The notes beneath the pieces were generated by a model. That model searched no databases and had not been told where the DNA came from. It saw only the letters and a list, made by a program, of their open reading frames with translations. This document shows positions 21,394 through 29,510 of a DNA stretch of 29,593 nt, in pieces. Each line of letters opens with the position of its first letter. Positions within the stretch are counted from its first letter, which is position 1. A program made the position numbers and the translations under genes. The DNA comes from Methanocorpusculum sp. (lineage in GTDB: Archaea; Halobacteriota; Methanomicrobia; Methanomicrobiales; Methanocorpusculaceae), in contig DALTWG010000015.1 of NCBI GenBank assembly GCA_029987245.1, positions 1 through 29,593 of the forward strand. Direction: 5' to 3'.

Positions 21394-21414
21394 GCCGGCA
21401 TCACCGGCAGGAGA
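21394..21414 (+). promoter_or_regulatory. Leader hairpin abutting sepS ribosome site
   Basis: GCCGG-CATCA-CCGGC (21394-21408) is followed without a gap by the Shine-Dalgarno AGGAGA (21409-21414), six bases before the sepS ATG. A TATA-like TTTAAATA around 21366-21373 would start the mRNA near 21395, putting the hairpin at its 5' end. It may protect the mRNA or tune ribosome access. Confidence 0.45.
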
Positions 21415-21420
21415 CATTTC

Positions 21421-23001
21421 ATGAAATTCGACACAGAAGCATTCAAAGAACGCAGAAAGAACGATTTTGAAGGCGCATGGCACGCGGGACCTTCGGTTGT
21501 TACCCCGCCAGCCTCCGCAAAAATATACCCCAGATACACCTATCCGAAAGCAAAAGTCCACCCGATTTTTGACACCATCAACCGCCTCCGGGAGGCCTAC
21601 ATGGCAATGGGCTTTGATGAAGCCATGGTCCCCACATTCATCGAAGATACCGATGTCTACCGCCAGTTCGGCCCCGAAGCCGCCGCAGTCCTGGACAGAG
21701 TGTACTATGTCGGCGGCCTGCCGCGCCCCAACGTCGGCATATCCAATGAACGCCTGGACGCCATCGCTGAAATTGTCGGCCACCCGCTTGCCGAAGGCAC
21801 CGACAAAAAACTCATGAAATGTCTGCAGGGATACAAAAAAGGCAAGTTCGACGGCGACGACCTGACACATGAAATGTCAGTTGCCCTTGAGACTGATGAC
21901 GGCATCGTTGTCCACATTCTCGACACCGTCTTCCCCGAATTCAAATCCCTGGAACCCGAATCCTCTCACACTACGCTTCGCTCCCACATGACCTCCGGCT
22001 GGTTCATCTCCTTATCCCAGATGTGGGACAAAAAGCCGCTGCCGATTAAAATGTTCTCCGTTGACCGCTGTTTCAGACGCGAGCAGGAAGAAGACGCAAC
22101 GCACTTGAGAAGCTACCACTCGGCCTCCTGTATTGTTGCAGGCGAAGACGTAACCGTGGAAGACGGAAAAGCTGTAGCCGCAGGTCTGCTCTCGGCATTC
22201 GGCTTTACCGAATTCAAGTTCCAGCCGGACGAGAAACGCTCCAAATATTATATGCCCGACACCCAGACGGAAGTCTACGGCAAGCACCCGGTGCACGGCT
22301 GGGTCGAGGTCGCAACGTTTGGCCTTTACTCGCCTGCCGCCCTCGCCGAATACGGCGTCGGCATCCCGGTAATGAACTTAGGCATGGGTGTCGAGCGCTT
22401 AGCCATGGTCTTAACCCAGGCGGAAGACGTGCGCAAACTCTCGTTTGCGCAGCTCTTCCCGCCGGAGTACTCAGACCTTGAAATCGCCCGCGGTGTCGGC
22501 TTAAAAGAAGAGCCGCTCACAGCAAGCGGCCGCGATGCGGTGAATGCCGTCATCAAATGCGGCGCGGAGAATGCAAAAGCCCCGTCGCCCTGTAAATTCG
22601 CCGCATGGACCGGTGAACTCTTCGGCCGCAGGGTGGAAATCTCCATCGAGGAACCGGAGGAAAACTCCACGCTCCTCGGTCCTGCCGCGCTCAATGAAGT
22701 ATTTGTGCGCAAAGGAGCGGTACTTGGCGTTCCTGACAACGAGAAATTTGCCGACGTGCGTGCCGAAGGCACGCCTGTCGGCATTTCTCTTATCTACGCC
22801 GCCGCAAACGAAGCGGTAGCGAAAATCGAAGAGGCGGCCCGTCTCGGCGAAGAGACCTCGGTGCAGTTCAAAATGTCCAAGCACCCGAGCGATGTCAATG
22901 TGAAGATTGAAGAGTATGCGATGCGCTTTATCACCGACAACAAGCGAAAGATTGACCTCCGCGGCCCGGTGTTTATGACCATCTCCTCGAAACTTCTCTA
23001 A
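21421..23001 (+). CDS. sepS: O-phosphoseryl-tRNA(Cys) synthetase SepRS
   Basis: SepRS charges tRNA(Cys) with O-phosphoserine; SepCysS then converts it to Cys-tRNA, the route used by many methanogens in place of or beside CysRS. The 526 residues are a class II synthetase: TTLRSHMTSGWF (184-195, family hallmark), motif 2 RCFRREQEEDATHLRSY (216-232) with its Arg, and motif 3 NLGMGVERLAMV (319-330). The C-terminal part (about 350-526) would contact the tRNA anticodon. The ATG follows AGGAGA with six bases between. The stop codon is four bases from the first fumarase gene, so the three genes are likely one transcript. SepCysS is not in the window. Confidence 0.96.
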   Translation: MKFDTEAFKERRKNDFEGAWHAGPSVVTPPASAKIYPRYTYPKAKVHPIFDTINRLREAYMAMGFDEAMVPTFIEDTDVYRQFGPEAAAVLDRVYYVGGLPRPNVGISNERLDAIAEIVGHPLAEGTDKKLMKCLQGYKKGKFDGDDLTHEMSVALETDDGIVVHILDTVFPEFKSLEPESSHTTLRSHMTSGWFISLSQMWDKKPLPIKMFSVDRCFRREQEEDATHLRSYHSASCIVAGEDVTVEDGKAVAAGLLSAFGFTEFKFQPDEKRSKYYMPDTQTEVYGKHPVHGWVEVATFGLYSPAALAEYGVGIPVMNLGMGVERLAMVLTQAEDVRKLSFAQLFPPEYSDLEIARGVGLKEEPLTASGRDAVNAVIKCGAENAKAPSPCKFAAWTGELFGRRVEISIEEPEENSTLLGPAALNEVFVRKGAVLGVPDNEKFADVRAEGTPVGISLIYAAANEAVAKIEEAARLGEETSVQFKMSKHPSDVNVKIEEYAMRFITDNKRKIDLRGPVFMTISSKLL

Positions 23002-23005
23002 TCCA

Positions 23006-23827
23006 ATGACATCTCTTTTTTTTGAAAACGTTGCGGCCGCCGTTGAGCGGGCGATTCAAAGCGCTGAAACCGAACTGCCGGCCGATGTGCTCTCCGTCCT
23101 CGCGCAGGCGCGCGACGGCGAGACAAAGACCCAGGCGCAGGGAGAGTATGCAAATATTTTTGCAAACCTGGCCTTAGCCAGAGAAAAGCAGGTCCCCATC
23201 TGCCAGGATACGGGGATTATTGTGCTCTATTTCACCCTGCCGCCGGAGGTGCCCTTAACAGAGGAATTATATGAGGCAGCGCGGGAAGGCGTGCGGCGGG
23301 CAACCGCCTCGGTGCCGCTTCGCCCCAACACCGTTGACGCGGTCGGGCGCGAAAATTCAAAGACAAACTGCGGCGCCGGTATTCCGGCGGTTCATGTCGC
23401 ACCCGGCGAGCAGTTCACCGTAACGGTGATGCCCAAAGGCGCGGGCTCGGAGAACATGTCGCAGATAAAAATGATGCTGCCATCGGAAAAAGACCGCATC
23501 GCCGATTTCGTTGTCCAGGTCGTGCGTGAAGCCGGTTCGCGCCCCTGCCCGCCGGTAGTGGTCGGTGTCGGCATCGGCGGCACCTTCGACACCTGTGCCG
23601 CCATGGCAAAAGAGGCGCTGCTCGAAGATGTATCCGTGATGGACGCATTCGAGCGGCAGATTTGCGACGCGGTCAACCGGCTTGGCATCGGGGCAATGGG
23701 ACTCGGCGGCGATACCACGGCGCTTGCAGTAAAAGTAAAGCGGGCGTCCTGCCACACGGCAAGTCTGCCGGTGGCAGTCAACATCCAGTGCTGGTGCTGC
23801 CGCAAAAAGACGGTGGTGATAGAGTGA
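23006..23827 (+). CDS. fumA: Fumarate hydratase class I, alpha (N-terminal) subunit
   Basis: One half of the oxygen-sensitive [4Fe-4S] fumarase that interconverts fumarate and malate in the methanogen TCA arm. The 273 residues match the N-terminal part of one-piece class I fumarases. Candidate cluster ligands are Cys66 (PICQDTG), Cys197 (GGTFDTCA) and Cys262 (NIQCW); Cys264 and Cys265 follow closely and are extra. GMGLGGDTT-like residues (230-237) lie in the family position. The ATG is four bases after the sepS stop codon without a clear Shine-Dalgarno, so translation is probably coupled. It overlaps the beta subunit gene in GTGA. Confidence 0.93.
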   Translation: MTSLFFENVAAAVERAIQSAETELPADVLSVLAQARDGETKTQAQGEYANIFANLALAREKQVPICQDTGIIVLYFTLPPEVPLTEELYEAAREGVRRATASVPLRPNTVDAVGRENSKTNCGAGIPAVHVAPGEQFTVTVMPKGAGSENMSQIKMMLPSEKDRIADFVVQVVREAGSRPCPPVVVGVGIGGTFDTCAAMAKEALLEDVSVMDAFERQICDAVNRLGIGAMGLGGDTTALAVKVKRASCHTASLPVAVNIQCWCCRKKTVVIE

Positions 23828-24333
23828 CCGCCGCGACCGCGGAACTTACCGCGCCGCTTTCAAAAGAAGCCGTCGCCGCGCTTCGCGCAGGCGACCGCGT
23901 TCTTTTGTCAGGAACCATCTACACCGCCCGAGACGAGGCGCATCTGAAAATACAGGAATGCGGCTTTCCCTTCGACCCGGAAGGCGCCGTGATTTATCAC
24001 TGCGGCCCGGTGGTCAAAGGAGGCCGCGTCATCGCCGCCGGCCCCACCACCTCGGCACGTATGAACAAACTCACCGCCCCCGTGCTTGATGCAGGAGTGC
24101 GGGGACTCATAGGAAAGGGCGGCATGTCGCCGGAGGTGCTCAAAGCCATGGCGGGCCGCGCCGTATATTTCGCTTTTACCGGAGGCTGCGCCGCACTGGC
24201 CGCGGACCGCATGACGCTTGAAACCTGCCATTACCCGGAACTCGGCATGGCAGAGGCCGTCTGGCAGATACGCCTTGATAAGCTGCCGGTAATCGTGGCG
24301 ATGGATGCGTATGGAAACACGCTGTATAAATAA
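23824..24333 (+). CDS. fumB: Fumarate hydratase class I, beta (C-terminal) subunit
   Basis: The partner of the alpha subunit; it carries the substrate-binding swivelling domain. The 169 residues (GTG start) contain LSGTIYTARDEAH, the Gly-rich GPVVKGGRVIAAGPTTSARM stretch, IGKGGMSPEV and FTGGCAAL, all typical of the class I C-terminal domain. The start is the GTG whose last two bases form the alpha stop (GTGA), with GGTGAT three bases before. The open frame reaches back to 23662 inside the alpha gene, but nothing in that part resembles the family. A T7 tract follows the stop, ending the sepS-fumarase run. Confidence 0.93.
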   Translation: MTAATAELTAPLSKEAVAALRAGDRVLLSGTIYTARDEAHLKIQECGFPFDPEGAVIYHCGPVVKGGRVIAAGPTTSARMNKLTAPVLDAGVRGLIGKGGMSPEVLKAMAGRAVYFAFTGGCAALAADRMTLETCHYPELGMAEAVWQIRLDKLPVIVAMDAYGNTLYK

Positions 24334-24345
24334 CAAACACTTATC

Positions 24346-24352
24346 TTTTTTT
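24346..24352 (+). terminator. Oligo-T terminator after fumarase genes
   Basis: T7 about 13 bases after the beta-subunit stop codon, overlapping the promoter region of the DUF92 gene. Confidence 0.5.
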
Positions 24353-24372
24353 ACTGACAATATAGTATTACT

Positions 24373-25587
24373 ATGGATGCGCGCATAAAGCAGCTGGTAC
24401 TGGTACTTGTTACCACCCTCATCCTGCTGCTTACCCCGATGTTTACACCGGTCGTTATCGGAGCCGCGGGCATCATATTTTCCATAATCCTGTATTTCAT
24501 CTTTAAAATACGCTACTTCTCGATAGCCGCGGCGGTTCTCGCTCTGCTCTATGCCATCAGCTTTATCCCGGTAACGGCCTTTATCGGGCCGATGATGATG
24601 ATTGTCTGGGGCGAGGCATTTATCTCCGCATTCAAAAAAGCAAACCATCAGATGGGATTCTTCTTCGCCGGCTCAACTCTGGCCCTTCTTTTAACCGTGG
24701 TCTATCTCAAAGACACGCAGCCGCTGATTATTGTCCTCGCCGTATTAGTCCTGCTTCTTTTGCGCAGCATCCTGCAGGAACGCACCGACGGCTCCATGAT
24801 AGCCTTAATCGGCGTCGGCGCTACCATCACCCTGTTTGAGGACCTGGAATTTTTAGTGGACAACATGACCCTGGCCGTTGCCGTAGTCTTATGCATTGCC
24901 TTCGGCTATTTCGCCTACAGGGCAAAGACGATTGATTTAAGCGGCGTATTTGCAGCGGTATTAATCGGCGTCATATTAATTTCGTTTGCCAATGTCATGT
25001 GGTTTTTTGTGGTGCTTGCCTTTTTTATCATAGGGTCGCTCTTTACCAAATTCAAGTATGCGGTAAAAGATAAAATCGGCGTCAGCCAATCGCGCAAAGG
25101 GGTGCGCGGCTACATGAACGCATTCGCAAACGTCGGCGTGGCTGTTATCGGCGCAATTTTATTCGGACTCACGAATAACGTCATATTTGCCGCGATGTTC
25201 GCCGGTTCCGTGGCAGTAGCCACAGCAGACACTCTGGCAAGTGAAATCGGTGTTTTGGGCGGAACGCCGCGGATGATTACTAATTTCAGACCGTGCCCGA
25301 TTGGAACCAACGGCGGGGTGACAATGACCGGCGAAATCGCCTGTATGTGCGGCTCGGCATTTATTGCCCTGCTTTCCTATTCCTTCGGCATTATCCCGGG
25401 GTATGCGGCAGTAATGGTTTTCCTTACCGGTATTGTCGGAACAAATCTAGACAGCCTTGTCGGCGCGCTTATTGAAAACCGCGGCGTTATCGGCAACTCG
25501 GGAACGAATTTTATCGCAACAGCGCTCGGAGGGGGCATTGCGCTTGGTCTTACCGTGCTGTGCATTGCGGCATTCGGGCTTGCGTAA
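24373..25587 (+). CDS. DUF92 family integral membrane protein
   Basis: A 404-residue membrane protein. Residues 1-170 form several hydrophobic helices without a family match that I recognise; about 175-404 is the DUF92/TIGR00297 domain, with the hallmark ADTLASEIGVLG stretch, FRPCPIGTNGGVTMTG and the TNLDSLVGALIENRG block. The plant member VTE6 is a phytyl-phosphate kinase, so an isoprenoid-phosphate kinase acting at the membrane is possible; for archaea this is inference. The acidic and Asn residues of the three blocks are intact. The ATG lies 30 bp after a TATA-like CTTATCT. It is followed 51 bp later by the BofA-like gene in the same direction. Confidence 0.88.
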   Translation: MDARIKQLVLVLVTTLILLLTPMFTPVVIGAAGIIFSIILYFIFKIRYFSIAAAVLALLYAISFIPVTAFIGPMMMIVWGEAFISAFKKANHQMGFFFAGSTLALLLTVVYLKDTQPLIIVLAVLVLLLLRSILQERTDGSMIALIGVGATITLFEDLEFLVDNMTLAVAVVLCIAFGYFAYRAKTIDLSGVFAAVLIGVILISFANVMWFFVVLAFFIIGSLFTKFKYAVKDKIGVSQSRKGVRGYMNAFANVGVAVIGAILFGLTNNVIFAAMFAGSVAVATADTLASEIGVLGGTPRMITNFRPCPIGTNGGVTMTGEIACMCGSAFIALLSYSFGIIPGYAAVMVFLTGIVGTNLDSLVGALIENRGVIGNSGTNFIATALGGGIALGLTVLCIAAFGLA

Positions 25588-25638
25588 CCGCATCCGTACA
25601 GAATCTTTATCTTCTTGCAGGAGAAATGAGTTAGTATT

Positions 25639-25914
25639 ATGGCTGATTTAGTAACTACAATTATTATGATTGCGGCCGCAATTATAATTCTCGCGGTGCT
25701 GATATTTATTTTCAGGCACATCGGCAAGATTCTGATAAATTCGGTCTGCGGTATCGTTTTGTTGTTTATCTACCGATTCCTGGTGCCGGGTGTGGTTTCC
25801 TTCCTGCCGACTCTTGGCGATTTGTCGCTGGCGCAGGTGGTTGTGTGTGCAATCGGAGGAATTCCCGGCGCAATTATTGTGATTGTGCTTGCGTTTCTGG
25901 GAATTCAGATATAA
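25639..25914 (+). CDS. BofA-like small membrane protein
   Basis: A 91-residue protein made of two to three hydrophobic helices (about 5-26, 32-50, 63-88). The segment HIGKILINSVCGIVLLFI and the Gly-rich GGIPGAIIV block match the pattern of the family named after Bacillus BofA, an inhibitor of sigma-K processing. Archaea have no such sigma factor, so the role must be different and is unknown. The purine-rich AGGAG at 25619-25623 is too far from the ATG to serve it; a TATA-like CTTTAT near 25606 fits a near-leaderless start. It may instead be co-transcribed with the DUF92 gene. A T6 tract overlaps its end and the convergent nuclease stop. Confidence 0.8.
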   Translation: MADLVTTIIMIAAAIIILAVLIFIFRHIGKILINSVCGIVLLFIYRFLVPGVVSFLPTLGDLSLAQVVVCAIGGIPGAIIVIVLAFLGIQI

Positions 25915-25916
25915 TC

Positions 25917-25922
25917 TTTTTT
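25917..25922 (+). terminator. Oligo-T terminator after BofA-like gene
   Basis: T6 three bases after the stop codon, overlapping the first two bases of the convergent nuclease stop codon. Confidence 0.45.
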
Positions 25923-26397
25923 ACTCTACCTCTTCTTCCCCTGCAAATTCCAGGCCGTCCAATTCATATCCCCCCGCAACACGCCTCAGATGCACGTATT
26001 TTCTGAACTCCTCGATACCGATACTTTTGTGCCGGTCGAAATGTTTCAGCAACACCTCCCACGGCATTAAATATGCCTCGTTTTTGGCGCCGCCGCGAAA
26101 TTCAACCGCAATAAAGCCGCGCCTGCCGGTGTATTTCACAAAGCCCGAGATATTGTCAATCTGGTGCACGCCGTCTTTATCTTTATGGAAATTGGAGGAA
26201 AACGAAAGCCGCGTGCCTTTGAGCGATTTGCATTCGACCGAAAGATAAAACTCAGGGTCGGGCGAGTCAACGACGATATCAACATACTGCGTGTTAAAGG
26301 TTGACTGCTTTAAGCGGTAGGCGAACCCGGTTTTTTTATTGCGGGTGAAATATTTGTTAAAGCACTGCACCATCTCGCGCTCGAAGTCGTTATTCAT
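25921..26397 (-). CDS. RecU/Hjc-like PD-(D/E)XK nuclease, predicted Holliday junction resolvase
   Basis: A 158-residue nuclease-fold protein. The catalytic set is an N-terminal Glu (Glu6 or Glu8), Asp40 (QYVDIVV) and Glu55-x-Lys57 (VECKS), the order and spacing seen in Hjc resolvases. After it, NFHKDKDGVHQIDNI and the GRRGFIAVEF strand resemble the His-Gln segment of RecU-type resolvases. Branched-DNA cleavage is inferred from these motifs; another nuclease role is possible. The longer frame to 26436 is rejected, since the ATG at 26397 has a TATA-like AATAATTTT (26432-26424) about 30 bp upstream. It diverges from the anchored unknown protein at 26448 across 50 bp, likely sharing the promoter. 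Confidence 0.78.
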   Translation of the reverse strand: MNNDFEREMVQCFNKYFTRNKKTGFAYRLKQSTFNTQYVDIVVDSPDPEFYLSVECKSLKGTRLSFSSNFHKDKDGVHQIDNISGFVKYTGRRGFIAVEFRGGAKNEAYLMPWEVLLKHFDRHKSIGIEEFRKYVHLRRVAGGYELDGLEFAGEEEVE

Positions 26398-26423
26398 TAT
26401 GTAGTATTTGATGCGCAAAGGGA

Positions 26424-26432
26424 AAATTATTC
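26424..26432. promoter_or_regulatory. TATA-like element between divergent nuclease and unknown gene
   Basis: AAAATTATT (plus) / AATAATTTT (minus) is about 30 bp from the nuclease ATG at 26397 and about 20 bp from the ATG at 26448. It is the only A/T-rich box in the 50-bp gap. Confidence 0.4.
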
Positions 26433-26447
26433 TCATGTGAAAAGCAA

Positions 26448-26948
26448 ATGAAATGTATGCAACTGCTGCACGTCATTTTGCTGATTCTTCTTGCCTGCGC
26501 AATTTTTGCCGGTATTTTTGCATTCGTCCTGCATATTCATGGAGATGAAACAGAGCCGGTAAGCGCCGGCGGCCTTGAAAGATGGACATATACCCTCTCG
26601 GGTGATATGCTCGGAGGGTATTATTCCCTTGAATTGCGTGTTGCAGACGGTGCGGTAAAAATCAGCGAGGAAGCACAGGAGACGCACAACAGTGAGCGAA
26701 AGCAGCGAACGGCATCAGGTGATGCCGAACTTGTTTCGCAAATAGAAGAAATCATCAAAAAGAATAAGATGTACACCTGGAAAAACCTGAAGAAATCAGA
26801 TGTATTTGCACTTGATGCAGCAGCCGCGTCGTATTCTTTTACCTACAGCGGCGAAAGAATTTCTTTCAGCGAATATGATATTCTGCCTGAAGGCGGGGAT
26901 GCCGCGGTCGGCGAAATAAACAGGCTGATAAAATCCTGTCTTTCCTGA
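26448..26948 (+). CDS. Membrane-anchored protein, unknown function
   Basis: A 166-residue protein with one N-terminal hydrophobic helix (about 7-29) lacking an obvious cleavage site, so probably a signal anchor, followed by a hydrophilic extracytoplasmic domain. This domain starts with WTYTLSGDMLGGYYSLEL, has a charged helical middle (about 78-120) and ends with another strand-rich part (AAASYSFTYSGERISF). I know no family for it. Two ATGs lie close together (26448 and 26454); the first is used here, and no Shine-Dalgarno distinguishes them. It is divergent from the predicted nuclease gene. Confidence 0.7.
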   Translation: MKCMQLLHVILLILLACAIFAGIFAFVLHIHGDETEPVSAGGLERWTYTLSGDMLGGYYSLELRVADGAVKISEEAQETHNSERKQRTASGDAELVSQIEEIIKKNKMYTWKNLKKSDVFALDAAAASYSFTYSGERISFSEYDILPEGGDAAVGEINRLIKSCLS

Positions 26949-27002
26949 TTTTCCCAAATCCTGCAACTTTAAATATGAAGAGTCATTAAGTAATAAGAGA
27001 AA

Positions 27003-28205
27003 ATGCAAGGACAAAAATATCTCGGTGCGCCGGTAATTATCGGCCTGATTACCGCATTATCCATGGTCGGCCCGCTTTCCACCGACATGTACCTGCCGGC
27101 GCTTTCCGACATTGTATCCTTTTTCGGCACCACCGAGGCATTGATGAATATAACCCTCTACGGTTTTTTCTTCATGCAGGCAATAGGCATTTTGATACTC
27201 GGCCCCGTTTCGGATAAATTCGGACGCAAATATCTCCTTCTTGGAAGCGTCGCCGTATACACCATAGCCTCGTTTCTGGCATCTCTTGCGCTCAATATCG
27301 GCTGGTTTATCACCTTCCGCTGTATTCAGGGCCTTGCCGCCGGCGGATTCATCGTAATATCCACGGCGCTCATTAAAGACTGTTTCCGCGATGTAAAGGT
27401 GCGCGGGCGTGTGCTTACGCTCACGGTCTTTTTCGGTGTTATCGGCCCGGTAATTGCCCCGATTCTCGGCGCATGGCTGATTGAGGCAATAAACTGGCAG
27501 TTCACGCTGGTGTTTCCGGGAATTTTTGCTTTCATCTGCTTTGTCATCACGGTATTTCTGAGCGAGCCGCTATCGCCGGAGGAAAAAATAACCGAAAAAA
27601 TAGGCGCTGTCCTGCTGCGCATGCCAAGACTTTGCAAAAACAAACCGTTTGCCCTGTTCCTGCTTGCAATGAGTCTGCTTTCAGCTCCGTTTATGTGCTA
27701 CATTGCGGTATCTTCTTATATTTATGTGGACGGCTTCGGGCTTTCGGGAACGGTTTTCAGCTACATTCTGGCAGGCAATGCGCTGGCGGCAACGTTTCTC
27801 ATGCTTATTCTCCAGCGCGGGGCGGGAGTGTTTGGTCAGCGCCGTCTGGGCCTTATTGCAATCGGTCTCACGCTGCTTACCGCGGTTCTTTTGCTTACTG
27901 TCGGTCCGGTTCACCCCGCGGTCTGTATTCTCTCCATTCTGCCGGTCTGTGTGGGTGCGTTTACCGCCCGGCCGTATGCAATCGGGATTTTAATGCAGCA
28001 GTATGCAGGCGATACCGGCTCGGTTTCGTCGCTTTTTAATTTCGGGGCTATGATGTTTTCCTGTATCGGAATGTTTTGCGGAACGCTGCCCTGGCCGACG
28101 CATATTTTTGCGCTCGGTGCGACGGCTGCGATTTTCGGCGTGCTTGCGCTCTTGGTGTGGATTGTGCTCAAAACCGGCGGAATGAAACTTAAAGGGCTGG
28201 ATTAG
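27003..28205 (+). CDS. Bcr/CflA-type MFS multidrug exporter, copy 1
   Basis: A 400-residue, 12-helix drug:H+ antiporter of the 14-member-related Bcr/CflA group, which exports bicyclomycin, chloramphenicol or similar compounds in bacteria. The signature is seen: LSTDMYLPAL after helix 1, then LGPVSDKFGRKYLLLG, the MFS loop between helices 2 and 3, and a proline-rich GVIGPVIAPILGAWL in helix 5 (antiporter motif C region). A TATA-like TTTAAATAT lies about 30 bp before the ATG and there is no Shine-Dalgarno. A close paralogue follows 49 bp downstream in the same direction. The natural substrate in this archaeon is unknown. Confidence 0.92.
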   Translation: MQGQKYLGAPVIIGLITALSMVGPLSTDMYLPALSDIVSFFGTTEALMNITLYGFFFMQAIGILILGPVSDKFGRKYLLLGSVAVYTIASFLASLALNIGWFITFRCIQGLAAGGFIVISTALIKDCFRDVKVRGRVLTLTVFFGVIGPVIAPILGAWLIEAINWQFTLVFPGIFAFICFVITVFLSEPLSPEEKITEKIGAVLLRMPRLCKNKPFALFLLAMSLLSAPFMCYIAVSSYIYVDGFGLSGTVFSYILAGNALAATFLMLILQRGAGVFGQRRLGLIAIGLTLLTAVLLLTVGPVHPAVCILSILPVCVGAFTARPYAIGILMQQYAGDTGSVSSLFNFGAMMFSCIGMFCGTLPWPTHIFALGATAAIFGVLALLVWIVLKTGGMKLKGLD

Positions 28206-28254
28206 ATAAAACCCAAATATATTTCTTTTAAGCCGTCTGAAATATATCCATAAC

Positions 28255-29457
28255 ATGGAAGGACAAAAATATCTCGGCACACCGGTAGTCATAGCCCTGA
28301 TTACCGCATTATCCGTCGTTCCCGCTTTATCTACCGATATGTATCTGCCGGCGCTGTCGCAGATAGTCGACTTTTTCAGCACCACCGAGGCGACGCTGAA
28401 CGCCACTCTGTACGGCTTCATCTTCATGCAGGCAGTCGGCATTTTACTTTTCGGCCCGGTATCGGACAAGTTCGGCAGAAAACCGCTTCTGCTCGGGGGA
28501 ATTGCGGTTTATATTGCTGCATCCGTCTTATGCTCCGTTGCCCCGACGATTATCTGGTTCATCGCCCTGCGCTGCCTCCAGGGCTTTTCCGCGGGTTGTC
28601 TGGTGGTTATTGCAACCGCTTTAATCAAAGACTGTTTTGCGGATATGAAAATCCGCAACACTGTCCTGACGATGACAGTTGTATTCGGTATTGCAGGCCC
28701 TGTCATTGCGCCGATTCTCGGCGCATGGCTTATCAAAATGGTAAACTGGCAGTGCACTCTGCTGATTCCGGCCATTGTCACGCTGCTTTGCTTTGTTTTC
28801 ATCCTGTTTCTGACCGAACCGCTGAAAAAAGCCGACCGCCTGCAGGAATCGGTCGCCGGCTCGCTGCTGCATCTGCCGGCGCTGTTTAAAAACAAAGCGT
28901 TTACGCTGTTTCTTGCCTCAATGGGTATTTTAACGATGCCGATGCTTTGCTTTGTCGGTATTTCATCCTATATTTTTGTCGACGGCTTCGGACTTTCGGG
29001 GACCACCTACAGTTATATTCTTGGCATTAACGCAATTACCGGCACGATTCTTATGATCGGACTGCAGCATTTTCAGAAAAAAATCACAATGCGCCGCTAC
29101 GGCCCGGTGCTTTTAGGATGCACCCTCACCGGCGCGGTTTTAACGCTCCTGTTTGCAGGATGCAATCCGGTTGTGTGTCTGTTATGCGTGCTTCCTATGG
29201 TTCTCGGCTCGTTTTCGGCGCGTACCTATACGCTTTCGATTCTGCTGCAGCAGTATGAAAATGATACGGGCTCGGTTGCGGCGGTGTACAATTTTGTGGG
29301 CATGATGTTCTGCTGTCTCGGGATGTTTGCCGGAACGCTGCCCTGGCCTGGATTCATTACAGGGCTCGGAATTGTGGGGCTAATTGCGGGCGGCGTCGGA
29401 GTGGTGCTCTGGATTGTGCTCAAGGCAGACGGAATGCGGCTGAAAGGGATGGAATGA
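28255..29457 (+). CDS. Bcr/CflA-type MFS multidrug exporter, copy 2
   Basis: A 400-residue paralogue of the upstream gene with the same length. The start (MEGQKYLGTPV against MQGQKYLGAPV), the LSTDMYLPALS segment, the PVSDKFGRK loop and the GPVIAPILGAWLI helix are shared, while the central loop (about 190-205) and the second half differ more, as expected when a duplicate changes substrate range. It has its own TATA-like sequences (28213-28232) in the 49-bp gap, so it may be transcribed alone or with copy 1. A T10 tract 43 bases past the stop codon ends the unit. Confidence 0.92.
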   Translation: MEGQKYLGTPVVIALITALSVVPALSTDMYLPALSQIVDFFSTTEATLNATLYGFIFMQAVGILLFGPVSDKFGRKPLLLGGIAVYIAASVLCSVAPTIIWFIALRCLQGFSAGCLVVIATALIKDCFADMKIRNTVLTMTVVFGIAGPVIAPILGAWLIKMVNWQCTLLIPAIVTLLCFVFILFLTEPLKKADRLQESVAGSLLHLPALFKNKAFTLFLASMGILTMPMLCFVGISSYIFVDGFGLSGTTYSYILGINAITGTILMIGLQHFQKKITMRRYGPVLLGCTLTGAVLTLLFAGCNPVVCLLCVLPMVLGSFSARTYTLSILLQQYENDTGSVAAVYNFVGMMFCCLGMFAGTLPWPGFITGLGIVGLIAGGVGVVLWIVLKADGMRLKGME

Positions 29458-29500
29458 AAAGGGAGATATAACTATTCACCCTTTGCAAGTAAATGTTGTG

Positions 29501-29510
29501 TTTTTTTTTT
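29501..29510 (+). terminator. Oligo-T terminator after exporter pair
   Basis: T10, followed by a second T6 at 29519-29524, downstream of the second exporter. The remaining bases to the window end show no gene. Confidence 0.65.

Noticed and set aside
23908..24648. Antisense ORF of 246 residues over fumarase beta and DUF92
   Set aside because: It covers two well-supported genes and the gap between them, with no recognisable domain.
25619..25634. Two-codon leader ORF (ATG AGT TAG) with AGGAG before the BofA-like gene
   Set aside because: The spacing from AGGAG to this ATG is only two bases, so it is unlikely to be translated from that site; probably coincidence.
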